64,000 bases of DNA, taken from NCBI GenBank assembly GCA_023397505.1, contig JAEWUC010000007.1, forward strand, positions 62,001 to 126,000. The letters run 5' to 3'. Shown piece after piece: positions 28,320-36,384 of the stretch. A program made the position numbers and the translations under genes. Source of the DNA: Bacteroidota bacterium. GTDB taxonomy: Bacteria > Bacteroidota > Ignavibacteria > Ignavibacteriales > Melioribacteraceae. The notes beneath the pieces were generated by a model, which had not been told where the DNA came from, ran no database searches, and was given only the letters and a program-made list of their open reading frames with translations. Within the stretch, counting starts at the first letter, position 1. Each line of letters opens with the position of its first letter.

Positions 28320-28577
28320 ATGGAGACACGCAACTTAAGAAAAGTTAGGATCGGTACTGTAGTCAGCAATAAAATGGATAAAAGCATAATTGTGGCAATT
28401 GAAAGACGTGTAGCTCATCCGATCTATAAAAAATATTTTAAGAAAACAACCAAATTGATGGCGCACGACGAGAACAAAGAATGCAAATTAGGCGATGTTG
28501 TAAAAATTATGGAAACTCGTCCTTTGAGTAAAAGTAAAAAATGGCGCTTGGTTGAAATAGTAGAGAAAGCCAAGTAA
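28320..28577 (+). CDS. rpsQ: small ribosomal subunit protein uS17
   Basis: An 85-residue 30S protein starting METRNLRKVRIGTVVSNKMDK, with the OB-fold motif HPIYKKYFKKTTKLMAHDE and GDVVKIMETRPLSKSKKWRL. The ATG at 28320 is 13 bases after AAGGAG, rather far, but it is the only start that gives the family N terminus. The open frame extends upstream into rpmC and is not coding there. Confidence 0.95.
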   Translation: METRNLRKVRIGTVVSNKMDKSIIVAIERRVAHPIYKKYFKKTTKLMAHDENKECKLGDVVKIMETRPLSKSKKWRLVEIVEKAK

Positions 28578-28621
28578 TAAGCCCCGGCTTATAATAAAAG
28601 TTTGATGAGGAGCTGTTAATC

Positions 28622-28990
28622 ATGATACAAGAAGAAACAAATTTAGTAGTGGCGGATAATTCCGGAGCGAAGAAAGTCCGCTGTATCCGCGTGCTTGGCG
28701 GCAGCAACAGACGTTACGCTAGCGTCGGCGATGTTATTGTTGTCAGCGTTAAAACCGCTATCCCGGGCGGCGGAGTTAAAAAAGGCGAAGTTTCTAAAGC
28801 TGTTATTGTTAGAACAAAAAAAGAAGTTAGAAGAAACGATGGTTCATATATCCGCTTCGATGAAAATGCGGCTGTTCTTTTGAATGCTCAAGGCGAACCA
28901 AAAGGAACGCGTATATTCGGACCCGTTGCAAGAGAATTAAGAGACAAAAAATTTATGAAGATTATCTCTCTGGCTCCAGAGGTTCTTTAA
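28622..28990 (+). CDS. rplN: large ribosomal subunit protein uL14
   Basis: A 122-residue inter-subunit bridge protein starting MIQEETNLVVADNSGAKKV. CIRVLGGSNRRYASVGD and the bridge-forming GTRIFGPVARELR are intact. The start follows GAGGAGCTGTTAATC. Standard spc-operon first gene. Confidence 0.97.
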   Translation: MIQEETNLVVADNSGAKKVRCIRVLGGSNRRYASVGDVIVVSVKTAIPGGGVKKGEVSKAVIVRTKKEVRRNDGSYIRFDENAAVLLNAQGEPKGTRIFGPVARELRDKKFMKIISLAPEVL

Positions 28991-29006
28991 TAAAGGATAG
29001 ATAAAA

Positions 29007-29333
29007 ATGAAAATTAGAAAGAACGATACAGTTACGGTAATTGCAGGAAACTCACAAGGAAAAACAGGAAAAGTTTTGAAAGTTTTTCCGTCTGAAAACC
29101 GTGTAATTATTGAAGGCGTTAACCTGCGCAAACGTCATACAAAAGCGAACCAGAAAAATCCGCAGGGCGGAATTATTGAAAAAGAAGCACCGATAAATGT
29201 TTCAAACGTTATGCTGCTCGATCCTAAATCGAATAAACCTACAAGAATCGGGGCTAAAATAATTATTGATGATAAAACCGGTAAAAAGAAAAGCGTTAGA
29301 ATTAGCAAAGCAAGCGGCGAAATGCTCGCATAA
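29007..29333 (+). CDS. rplX: large ribosomal subunit protein uL24
   Basis: A 108-residue assembly-initiator protein. Its N-terminal KOW motif reads RKNDTVTVIAGNSQGKTGKV, then GVNLRKRHTKANQKNPQGGI. Order (rplN-rplX-rplE) and length are standard. Confidence 0.96.
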   Translation: MKIRKNDTVTVIAGNSQGKTGKVLKVFPSENRVIIEGVNLRKRHTKANQKNPQGGIIEKEAPINVSNVMLLDPKSNKPTRIGAKIIIDDKTGKKKSVRISKASGEMLA

Positions 29334-29355
29334 AACTCAAGGATTCTAAATCAAG

Positions 29356-30012
29356 ATGGCAAAGCAAAAAGAACAACCGAAAGAACAAAAAGAAGCTAAA
29401 GAAAAAAAGGCCAAAGGCGGCGAAGAACAAAAGCAACCTAAAGTTGTTGAAGAAAAAGTACCTGCCCGGCTTAAAGAAAAATACGCAAAGGAAATTGTTC
29501 CTAAGCTTAAAGAACAGTTTGGGTATAAAAGCATCATGCAAGTTCCGAAACTCAGTAAGATTGTTGTTAACATGGGTGTGGGACAAGCAACACAGGACCA
29601 AAAAATTCTTGAAGAAGCTGTTAAAGAAATGGAAACAATAACCGGTCAAAAAGTTTCTGTTAGAATCGCAAAGAAAGCTATCTCAAATTTCAAACTCCGC
29701 GAAGGTATGAAAATCGGTGCGAAGGTTACTTTGAGAAGAGAAACAATGTACGAATTCCTTGACCGCCTTGTAACTATTGCCCTTCCGCGCGTACGAGATT
29801 TCCGCGGCGTTTCCGATAAATCATTCGACGGAAGAGGAAATTATACATTGGGAATTAAAGAACAAATTATCTTCCCGGAAATTAATGTTGATAAAGTAAC
29901 AAAAGTTCTTGGTATGGATGTAACTTTTGTAACAACGGCAAATACAGATAAAGAAGCATTCGAGTTGCTAACTGCTTTCGGAATGCCGTTTAGAAAAAAG
30001 GAAAATAATTAA
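29356..30012 (+). CDS. rplE: large ribosomal subunit protein uL5 with charged N-terminal extension
   Basis: L5 binds 5S rRNA and the P-site tRNA. The canonical protein starts at about residue 39 (VPARLKEKYAKEIVPKLKEQ). It has PKLSKIVVNMGVGQA, the AISNFKLREGMKIGAKVTLR strand and PRVRDFRGVSDKSFDGRGN. The first 38 residues are an unusual Lys/Glu/Gln-rich low-complexity extension, bringing the length to 218 against about 180. The ATG at 29356 is the start that opens the extension; no better start with a good ribosome binding site exists at the canonical position. Confidence 0.95.
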   Translation: MAKQKEQPKEQKEAKEKKAKGGEEQKQPKVVEEKVPARLKEKYAKEIVPKLKEQFGYKSIMQVPKLSKIVVNMGVGQATQDQKILEEAVKEMETITGQKVSVRIAKKAISNFKLREGMKIGAKVTLRRETMYEFLDRLVTIALPRVRDFRGVSDKSFDGRGNYTLGIKEQIIFPEINVDKVTKVLGMDVTFVTTANTDKEAFELLTAFGMPFRKKENN

Positions 30013-30022
30013 TAGGAATATC

Positions 30023-30292
30023 ATGGCAAGAAAAAGTTTATTAGTGCGCGAAGTTAAAAAAGTTAGATTGTACAAAAAATTTGCTGAAAAGAGAAAAGAA
30101 CTAAAAGCCGCAGGTGATTACGAAGGTTTACAATTACTGCCGAAAAACTCTTCGCTTGTAAGACAGCATAACAGATGTCAAATGACAGGAAGACCTCGTG
30201 CTTATTATAGAAAGTTTGGAGTTTCACGCCTTGTGCTTCGCGAAATGGCGTTACGAGGTGAAATTCCCGGATTAAAAAAATCAAGTTGGTAA
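30023..30292 (+). CDS. rpsN: small ribosomal subunit protein uS14 (zinc-free form)
   Basis: An 89-residue 30S head protein. The C-terminal signature NRCQMTGRPRAYYRKFGVSR and KKSSW end match the long form that lacks the zinc-binding cysteine pairs. It lies between rplE and rpsH. Elsewhere in the cluster S4 and L36 keep zinc cysteines. Confidence 0.96.
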   Translation: MARKSLLVREVKKVRLYKKFAEKRKELKAAGDYEGLQLLPKNSSLVRQHNRCQMTGRPRAYYRKFGVSRLVLREMALRGEIPGLKKSSW

Positions 30293-30308
30293 TAATAGGA
30301 GAAATTTA

Positions 30309-30704
30309 ATGCCTGTAACAGACCCGATTTCAGATTTCTTAACAAGAATAAGAAATGCAGTTAAAGCCAAAAAGAAATATGTTGAAATACCATCGTCGAA
30401 AATGAAAGTTGGTTTGGCTGAAATTTTGAAATCAAATAAATTTATCAAAGATTACAATGTAATTGAAGATAATAAGCAAAATATTTTAAGAGTGCATCTG
30501 CAATACGTTAACGGCGCGCCTTCAATTACCGGATTAAGGAGAATAAGTACACCCGGTCTTCGTCAGTATGTTGATAAAGATAATCCGCCGCGTGTATTGG
30601 GTGGTTTGGGAATTTCGATTTTATCTACCCCAAAAGGACTGTTAACCGATAAACAAGCTAAAAAAGAATCCGTTGGCGGCGAAGTAATCTGCCACGTTTG
30701 GTAA
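30309..30704 (+). CDS. rpsH: small ribosomal subunit protein uS8
   Basis: A 131-residue central-domain 16S binder, the spc repressor in E. coli. It starts MPVTDPISDFLTRIRNAVKA and ends with the family motif LTDKQAKKESVGGEVICHVW. Normal order and length; rplF follows after 21 bases. Confidence 0.97.
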   Translation: MPVTDPISDFLTRIRNAVKAKKKYVEIPSSKMKVGLAEILKSNKFIKDYNVIEDNKQNILRVHLQYVNGAPSITGLRRISTPGLRQYVDKDNPPRVLGGLGISILSTPKGLLTDKQAKKESVGGEVICHVW

Positions 30705-30725
30705 AAATTTTAGAGAGGTAATTAA

Positions 30726-31262
30726 GTGTCACGTATTGGTAAAAAACCTGTAAATTTCAAAGGCGTTACGGTTACAAAAACCGACCGTAAAATAAAAGTA
30801 AAAGGAAAACTTGGTGAATTGGAGATGAGTGTTCATCCCAATATTGGAGTTGAAATCCAAGGTGAAGAAATCCTTGTTACGCGTCCCAACGACGAAAAAG
30901 AAAATAGATCGCTTCACGGATTAACCCGCGCTCTATTAAACAATATGGTTAAAGGTGTTTCGGAAGGATTTGTTAAAACACTTGATATTGTTGGTGTTGG
31001 TTATAAAGCCGAGTTAAAAGGCGATGGAATTCTTTTTACAATTGGTTATTCGCACCCGATTTATTTCGTACCTGTTGAAGGAATTAAACTCGAAGTGATT
31101 ACGCCAACACAAGTCAAAGTATCCGGCGCCGATAAAGAATTAGTTGGAATGGTTGCTGCAAAAATAAGATCATTAAGAAAACCTGAACCTTACAAAGGCA
31201 AAGGTATTAAATACTCTAACGAAGTTATTATCCGTAAAGCCGGTAAAACTGCTGGCAAGTAA
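30726..31262 (+). CDS. rplF: large ribosomal subunit protein uL6
   Basis: A 178-residue protein near the sarcin-ricin loop. It starts from GTG after GAGG, giving MSRIGKKPVNFKGVTVT. The C-terminal signature PEPYKGKGIKYSNEVI is intact. Normal order before rplR. Confidence 0.97.
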   Translation: MSRIGKKPVNFKGVTVTKTDRKIKVKGKLGELEMSVHPNIGVEIQGEEILVTRPNDEKENRSLHGLTRALLNNMVKGVSEGFVKTLDIVGVGYKAELKGDGILFTIGYSHPIYFVPVEGIKLEVITPTQVKVSGADKELVGMVAAKIRSLRKPEPYKGKGIKYSNEVIIRKAGKTAGK

Positions 31263-31288
31263 CAACAGACAGTAGGAGATAGAAGAAA

Positions 31289-31654
31289 ATGTTTTTGAAG
31301 GACAATAAAAAGAGATTAAGAAAAAAAGAAAGAGTAAGAAGAAAAATTACCGGTACACAGGAACGCCCAAGATTAAGTGTTTTTAGAAGCTTGAGTAATG
31401 TTTATGCGCAAGTTATTGACGACACAAAAGGTGTTACTTTAGCCGAAGCATCTTCTATTTCTAAAGAAGTAGCAGACCAAATTAAAGCTGCTAAAGGTAA
31501 GGTTTCGAAAAGCAAATTTGTCGGTCAATTAGTTGCAAAAAGAGCTGTTGAAAAGGGAATTACATCTGTTGTTTTTGATAGAAACGGATACAATTATCAC
31601 GGGCGTATTAAAGCTGTTGCAGATGGTGCACGTGAAGGCGGATTGAAATTTTAA
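31289..31654 (+). CDS. rplR: large ribosomal subunit protein uL18
   Basis: A 121-residue 5S rRNA-binding protein. RPRLSVFRSLSNVYAQVIDD, KSKFVGQLVAKRAVEKGI and VVFDRNGYNYHGRIKAVAD are all present. It normally sits directly before rpsE; here a tRNA-Gln starts six bases after its stop codon. Confidence 0.97.
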   Translation: MFLKDNKKRLRKKERVRRKITGTQERPRLSVFRSLSNVYAQVIDDTKGVTLAEASSISKEVADQIKAAKGKVSKSKFVGQLVAKRAVEKGITSVVFDRNGYNYHGRIKAVADGAREGGLKF

Positions 31655-31659
31655 TTAAC

Positions 31660-31733
31660 TGCCGGGTCGTCTAATGGCAGGACAACGCCCTTTGGAGGCG
31701 TCTGTGGAGGTTCGAATCCTCCCTCGGCAGCCA
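31660..31733 (+). tRNA. tRNA-Gln (TTG), CCA encoded
   Basis: The acceptor TGCCGGG pairs with CTCGGCA (31723-31729) with one G-T pair. The anticodon loop CTTTGGA gives TTG, the T arm is GGAGG-TTCGAAT-CCTCC, the discriminator is G and CCA follows (31731-31733). It lies between rplR and rpsE inside the spc operon. It is the only tRNA of the window with an encoded CCA. Confidence 0.95.
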
Positions 31734-31768
31734 GAGTTTAATGCAGTCTGTATAATTTATGATTGCGG

Positions 31769-31796
31769 TTGTTCATAGTTACATTTTGATTATAAA
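31769..31796 (+). promoter_or_regulatory. possible promoter upstream of rpsE
   Basis: TTGTTC (31769-31774) and TATAAA (31791-31796) are 16 bases apart in the 124-base gap between tRNA-Gln and rpsE. This could restart transcription after the tRNA interrupts the operon. Assigned by pattern only. Confidence 0.35.
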
Positions 31797-31857
31797 ATAT
31801 GCATGTCAATCCAAAGTTGACTGCAATGAGAGAAGATAGTAAATAGAGGAGTTAACC

Positions 31858-32409
31858 TTGAATTTTAAGAACAAAAAAGTCTCAGGACTAGATAACTTAA
31901 AAGAGAAAATTGTTCACATCAACAGAGTTGCAAAAGTTGTAAAAGGCGGTAGAAGATTCAGCTTTAATGCAATTGTTGTAGTTGGCGACGGCAACGGACA
32001 CGTTGGCGTTGGACTCGGCAAAGCAAACGAAGTAACAGATGCAATCTCTAAAGGAATTGACGACGCAAAGAAAAACGTATACAAAGTAACAGTTGTAAAA
32101 GGTACGCTTCCGCATACAATTATCGGAAAGTTTGGTGCGGGTCAAGTTCTGCTTAAACCTGCTTCGCCCGGTACCGGATTAATTGCAGGCGGCGGGGTTC
32201 GTGCTGTTCTTGAAGCTGCCGGAGTTCAGGATGTGTTAACTAAATCTCTCGGTTCTTCTAATCCGCACAATCAAGTTAAAGCTACTTTGAATGCATTGTT
32301 AAATGTTGTTGATGCAAGAGCAATGGCTTATAAACGCGGCATGAAAGTAAAAGAAATGTTTGGTTTAACCGAAAGCAGTCCTGTTGTAAGCGAGGTTGTA
32401 AATGGCTAA
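31858..32409 (+). CDS. rpsE: small ribosomal subunit protein uS5
   Basis: A 183-residue 30S fidelity protein. VAKVVKGGRRFSFNAIVVVG, GLGKANEVTDAISKGIDDAK and AGGGVRAVLEAAGVQDVLTK are intact. The start is TTG after GAGGAG (31846-31851). The last 8 bases overlap the start of rpmD. It is preceded by an unusually long 124-base gap because of the tRNA insertion. Confidence 0.96.
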   Translation: MNFKNKKVSGLDNLKEKIVHINRVAKVVKGGRRFSFNAIVVVGDGNGHVGVGLGKANEVTDAISKGIDDAKKNVYKVTVVKGTLPHTIIGKFGAGQVLLKPASPGTGLIAGGGVRAVLEAAGVQDVLTKSLGSSNPHNQVKATLNALLNVVDARAMAYKRGMKVKEMFGLTESSPVVSEVVNG

Positions 32410-32590
32410 GAAAATAAAAATCATTCAAACCGGAAGTGTAATAGATAGACCGGTTCCGCAAAAATTAACAATAAAAGCTCTGGGTTTGGCTCGTCCAAAT
32501 CATTTCGTAATTAAAAACGATACTCCTCAAATAAGAGGCATGATTAGACAAGTATCGCATCTTGTTAAAGTAGAAGAAGTAGAAGCTTAA
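32402..32590 (+). CDS. rpmD: large ribosomal subunit protein uL30
   Basis: A 62-residue protein with IKIIQTGSVIDRPVPQKLTI and KALGLARPNHFVIKNDTPQI, typical of L30. It begins within the end of rpsE, with an 8-base overlap, implying translational coupling. rplO follows after 9 bases. Confidence 0.95.
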   Translation: MAKKIKIIQTGSVIDRPVPQKLTIKALGLARPNHFVIKNDTPQIRGMIRQVSHLVKVEEVEA

Positions 32591-32599
32591 GAGGAATAA

Positions 32600-33064
32600 A
32601 TGGATATACTTAGTAATCTTAAACCGGCAAAGGGATCACATAAAAAAGTTAAGAGAATTGGACGCGGCGAAGGTTCAGGACATGGTGGAACTGCTACACG
32701 CGGAGAAAACGGTCAACGTTCACGTGCAGGCGCCAAATACCCGGCTTGGTTCGAAGGCGGACAAATGCCTTTGCAAAGACGTGTACCCAAAAGAGGTTTT
32801 CACAGCCCTTTCCGCGTTGAATACCAGGTTGTTAATCTTAGTACTTTACAAAGACTTGTTGATAGTAAAAAAATTGAAGACGGCGTTGTTAATGCAGTAT
32901 CGCTTTTCAAAGGCCGCGCAATATCAAAAGCTAATGCCCCTTTCAAAATTTTGGGTAACGGTGAGTTGAAGGCAAAATTAAATATCGAAGCTCATAAAAT
33001 AAGCGCTTCGGCTAAAGAAAAAATTGAATCACTTGGCGGAACTATTAAAGAGATCAAAATTTAA
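32600..33064 (+). CDS. rplO: large ribosomal subunit protein uL15
   Basis: A 154-residue 50S protein. KRIGRGEGSGHGGTATRGENG and WFEGGQMPLQRRVPKRGFHS are typical, with the C-terminal SASAKEKIESLGGTI. Its stop shares one base with the secY start, so the two are translationally coupled. Confidence 0.97.
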   Translation: MDILSNLKPAKGSHKKVKRIGRGEGSGHGGTATRGENGQRSRAGAKYPAWFEGGQMPLQRRVPKRGFHSPFRVEYQVVNLSTLQRLVDSKKIEDGVVNAVSLFKGRAISKANAPFKILGNGELKAKLNIEAHKISASAKEKIESLGGTIKEIKI

Positions 33065-34401
33065 TGGCTACTATTCAAGAAACATTCCGTAATATTTTTA
33101 AGATTCACGAGCTGAGACAGAGAATACTTTACACAGTTGCTCTACTCATTATTGTGAGAGTCGGTGCACACTTAACGTTGCCCGGTATCGATGCTCATTT
33201 GCTTTCGTCGGCTATGGCAAATCAAACATCGAACAACCTATTTGGTTTGTACGACCTTTTTGTAGGAGGCGCATTCTCCAACGCCGCTATATTTGCTCTT
33301 GGAATTATGCCTTACATTTCTGCATCAATTATTTTGCAGCTCGGTGGTGCGGTAATTCCTTATATTCAAAAACTTCAGCGCGAAGGCGAAGAAGGAAGGA
33401 AAAAAATTACCCAGTGGACAAGATACGGCACTGTTCTGATTTCTATGTTCCAAGCTTGGGGCGTTACAATTCACCTTAACAATATTTATCATAATAATCT
33501 TCCGATAGTTCCCGAAGCGGTAAGAGGATTTGCTTGGTCGATATCTGCTGTTATTTTTCTTGTAGCGGGTACTATGTTTGTTATGTGGATGGGTGAGCAG
33601 ATTACCGAGAAGGGAATTGGAAACGGTATTTCATTAATAATTTTTATTGGGATCATTGACCGCTTTCCTTATGCTATTCTTGATGAATACAGTTTGATAG
33701 CATCTGGTCAAAGAAATATAGTATTGGAAGTTGTGATTATTGCGTTAATGGTTTTAATTATTGCCGGTGTTGTTCTTGTTACTCAAGGCACGCGAAGAAT
33801 TCCTGTTCAATATGCAAAGAGGGTCGTCGGCAGAAAAGTTTACGGCGGCGTTACTCAATATATCCCGTTGCGCGTTAATACAGCCGGTGTTATGCCCATT
33901 ATTTTCGCTCAATCAATTATGTTTATTCCTAGCACAATGTTTTCATTCTTCCCAAACAGTGAATTTATAGGAACATTGGCTCAATATTTTAATTATGAAT
34001 CGGTATCGTATTCTGTTATATATGCTATCATGATTATATTCTTTACATATTTTTATACTGCGATTGCTTTTAATCCGCAGGAAGTTGCAGAGACTATGAA
34101 AAAGCAGGGTGGTTTTATTCCAGGTATTCGTCCGGGAAAACAAACTTCAGAATTTATAGATAATATTTTAACAAAGATTACTTTGCCAGGTTCGGTATTT
34201 CTTGCAATCATTGCAATATTGCCGGCATTCATTTCGGGTTTTGGAGTATCAGGTAGATTCGCATCTTTCTTCGGCGGCACAAGTTTGTTGATTGTTGTGG
34301 GCGTTGCGCTTGATTCATTACAGCAAATTGAATCACATCTGTTGATGCGACATTACGACGGTTTTATGAAATCCGGTAAATTAAAAGGAAGAAAATTTTA
34401 A
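33064..34401 (+). CDS. secY: preprotein translocase subunit SecY
   Basis: The 445-residue channel subunit of SecYEG with ten predicted membrane helices. The plug region follows TM1, LGIMPYISASIILQL is in TM2, and the cytosolic loops carry KLQREGEEGRKKITQWTR, RRIPVQYAKR and PGIRPGKQTSEFID. It partners SecE at 7969. Length and motifs are normal; it overlaps rplO by one base (TAATG). Confidence 0.97.
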   Translation: MATIQETFRNIFKIHELRQRILYTVALLIIVRVGAHLTLPGIDAHLLSSAMANQTSNNLFGLYDLFVGGAFSNAAIFALGIMPYISASIILQLGGAVIPYIQKLQREGEEGRKKITQWTRYGTVLISMFQAWGVTIHLNNIYHNNLPIVPEAVRGFAWSISAVIFLVAGTMFVMWMGEQITEKGIGNGISLIIFIGIIDRFPYAILDEYSLIASGQRNIVLEVVIIALMVLIIAGVVLVTQGTRRIPVQYAKRVVGRKVYGGVTQYIPLRVNTAGVMPIIFAQSIMFIPSTMFSFFPNSEFIGTLAQYFNYESVSYSVIYAIMIIFFTYFYTAIAFNPQEVAETMKKQGGFIPGIRPGKQTSEFIDNILTKITLPGSVFLAIIAILPAFISGFGVSGRFASFFGGTSLLIVVGVALDSLQQIESHLLMRHYDGFMKSGKLKGRKF

Positions 34402-34438
34402 TAAGCATTGGCTTATAAATTAAAATGACAGCTTTATT

Positions 34439-35200
34439 GTGGTATTAATTAAAACAAAAAAAGATATTGATTACATTCGCGAAAGCTGTCAGATAGTTGC
34501 AGAAACTTTACAATTATTGAAGCGTTATGCAAAAGAAGGCGTAACGACAATCGAACTCGATAAAATTGCCGAAGATTATATTCTAAGCAATAACGCCCGG
34601 GCGGCATTTAAAGGATATTCACAAGCAGGCTCGTTCGATTTTCCGGGTTCAATTTGTTCTTCAGTTGATGATGAAGTCGTCCACGGAATACCCGGGGACA
34701 GAATTCTAAAAGCCGGTGAAATTCTTTCCGTTGATGTTGGCGTAGAAAAGAACGGTTATTTCGGTGATGCAGCTTTGAGTGTTGCAATCGGAAATATTTC
34801 CGATGAGAAGAAAAGACTTATGGATGTAACGGAACGCTCTTTGTATCTCGGAATTGAACAAGCTGTTAGCGGAAACAGAGTTGGTGATATTTCATTCGCT
34901 GTTCAGGAAGTAGTTGAGAATAACGGTTTTTCGATAGTTAGGGATTTATGCGGCCACGGTGTTGGAATACATTTACATGAGGATCCGCAGATTCCAAACT
35001 ACGGTAAAAAGGGAACCGGTACTTTGTTGAAAAACGGAATGACCATTGCTATCGAACCTATGGTAAATTTAGGTACATATAAAGTTTTTGTAGCAGAAGA
35101 TGGATGGACAGTTTATACAGTGGACGGAATGCCTTCGGCGCATTTCGAACATACGATTGCAATAATAGACGGAAAGCCGGAAATATTAACAAAGTGTTAA
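34439..35200 (+). CDS. map: type I methionine aminopeptidase
   Basis: Removes the initiator methionine. The five metal ligands are visible: two Asp in SVDVGVEKNGYFGDAAL, His in GHGVGIHLHEDPQ, Glu in IAIEPM and Glu in AHFEHTIAI. The 253-residue length is normal. The start is GTG with no good ribosome binding site; the ATG at 34425 is out of frame. It sits between secY and infA, a common location. Confidence 0.95.
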   Translation: MVLIKTKKDIDYIRESCQIVAETLQLLKRYAKEGVTTIELDKIAEDYILSNNARAAFKGYSQAGSFDFPGSICSSVDDEVVHGIPGDRILKAGEILSVDVGVEKNGYFGDAALSVAIGNISDEKKRLMDVTERSLYLGIEQAVSGNRVGDISFAVQEVVENNGFSIVRDLCGHGVGIHLHEDPQIPNYGKKGTGTLLKNGMTIAIEPMVNLGTYKVFVAEDGWTVYTVDGMPSAHFEHTIAIIDGKPEILTKC

Positions 35201-35208
35201 AAGGATAA

Positions 35209-35427
35209 ATGGCAAAGCAAGGACCAATTAAAGTAGACGGAACAGTAACCGACACATTACCGAATGCGCATTTTAAAGTTCGTCTAGAGAATGGTCATGA
35301 AATACTGGCTCATATTTCCGGTAAAATGAGAATGCACTTTATTAAAATTTTGGTCGGTGATAAGGTTTCAATTGAACTTTCGCCTTACGACTTAAACAAA
35401 GGTAGAATTACTTACAGATATAAATAG
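35209..35427 (+). CDS. infA: translation initiation factor IF-1
   Basis: A 72-residue OB-fold factor that blocks the A site during initiation. VDGTVTDTLPNAHFKVRLEN, GHEILAHISGKMRM and LVGDKVSIELSPYDLNKGRI are typical. It starts 8 bases after map. Normal length. Confidence 0.97.
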   Translation: MAKQGPIKVDGTVTDTLPNAHFKVRLENGHEILAHISGKMRMHFIKILVGDKVSIELSPYDLNKGRITYRYK

Positions 35428-35442
35428 CGGAGCAGAATAAAA

Positions 35443-35556
35443 ATGAAGGTTAGATCATCTGTAAAAAAGATGTGCGAGCACTGCAAGATTATAAAGAGAA
35501 AGGGTGTTGTACGAGTTATCTGCAAAAACCCTAAACACAAACAAAGACAAGGTTAA
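35443..35556 (+). CDS. rpmJ: large ribosomal subunit protein bL36 (zinc form)
   Basis: A 37-residue protein MKVRSSVKKMCEHCKIIKRK followed by GVVRVICKNPKHKQRQG. Zinc ligands C11, C14, C27 and H32 are all present. It lies between infA and rpsM, the classical place. The frame is complete with its own stop. Confidence 0.96.
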   Translation: MKVRSSVKKMCEHCKIIKRKGVVRVICKNPKHKQRQG

Positions 35557-35575
35557 AATTTAGGAGGAATTAGAT

Positions 35576-35959
35576 TTGGCTCGTCTCGCAGGTATTGATT
35601 TACCAAAACAAAAAAAAGCTTTTATCGGTTTAACTTATATCTTTGGCATTGGCCGTAAGAGTGCTATGGACATTCTTACAAAAGCTCAGGTAAACCCGGA
35701 TAAAAAAATCCAGGACCTTACCGAAGAAGAAATTGCAAAAATCCGTTCTGTGATGACTGCAGATTTTAAAGTTGAAGGAGCTTTACGAAGCGAAGTTCAA
35801 CAAAACATCAAGAGATTGATGGACATCGGCAGTTACCGCGGCATACGACACAGAAGAGGATTGCCCGCAAGAGGCCAGCGCACAAGAACTAATTCAAGAA
35901 CCCGTAAAGGTAAACGTAAAACAGTAGCAGGCAAGAAAAAAGTTGCCGCTAAGAAGTAA
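35576..35959 (+). CDS. rpsM: small ribosomal subunit protein uS13
   Basis: A 127-residue 30S head protein. MARLAGIDLPKQKKAFIGLT, GIGRKSAMDI and the C-terminal tRNA-contacting RHRRGLPARGQRTRTNSRTR are typical. The start is TTG after AGGAGGAA. The tail is lysine-rich. rpsK follows. Confidence 0.96.
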   Translation: MARLAGIDLPKQKKAFIGLTYIFGIGRKSAMDILTKAQVNPDKKIQDLTEEEIAKIRSVMTADFKVEGALRSEVQQNIKRLMDIGSYRGIRHRRGLPARGQRTRTNSRTRKGKRKTVAGKKKVAAKK

Positions 35960-35981
35960 TAAATAATTGTGAGGATCAACA

Positions 35982-36368
35982 TTGGCTAAAGTAGTTAAAA
36001 AGGCAAAAAAGAAAGTTCACGTTGACGCAGTTGGTGTAGCTCATATTAAAGCATCTTTCAACAACGTGATAGTTTCTATAACCGATATTTACGGTAATAC
36101 AATCTCTTGGTCTTCGGCAGGCAAAAACGGTTTTAAAGGTTCGAGAAAAAATACTCCCTTTGCCGCTCAAGTTACAGCCGAAGCAGCTGCTAAAGAAGCT
36201 CACGATCTTGGTTTGAGAAAAGTGGATGTTTTTGTTAAAGGTCCCGGTACCGGTAGAGAAGCAGCAATAAGAGCATTAAACGTTGCGGGTTTGGATGTCC
36301 TTTCCATTAAGGATCAAACACCGATTCCCCATAACGGATGCAGACCACCAAAACGCAGAAGAGTTTAA
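35982..36368 (+). CDS. rpsK: small ribosomal subunit protein uS11
   Basis: A 128-residue platform protein. ASFNNVIVSITDIYGNTISW, SRKNTPFAAQVTAEAAAKEA, GPGTGREAAIRAL and the end PHNGCRPPKRRRV are intact. TTG start following GAGGATCAACA. Standard rpsM-rpsK-rpsD order. Confidence 0.97.
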   Translation: MAKVVKKAKKKVHVDAVGVAHIKASFNNVIVSITDIYGNTISWSSAGKNGFKGSRKNTPFAAQVTAEAAAKEAHDLGLRKVDVFVKGPGTGREAAIRALNVAGLDVLSIKDQTPIPHNGCRPPKRRRV

Positions 36369-36384
36369 GAAGGAGAAACTTTAG

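Noticed and set aside
30023..30292. rpsN as a truncated or damaged S14 because zinc cysteines are missing
   Set aside because: The 89-residue zinc-free form is a known complete variant and all its conserved segments are present.
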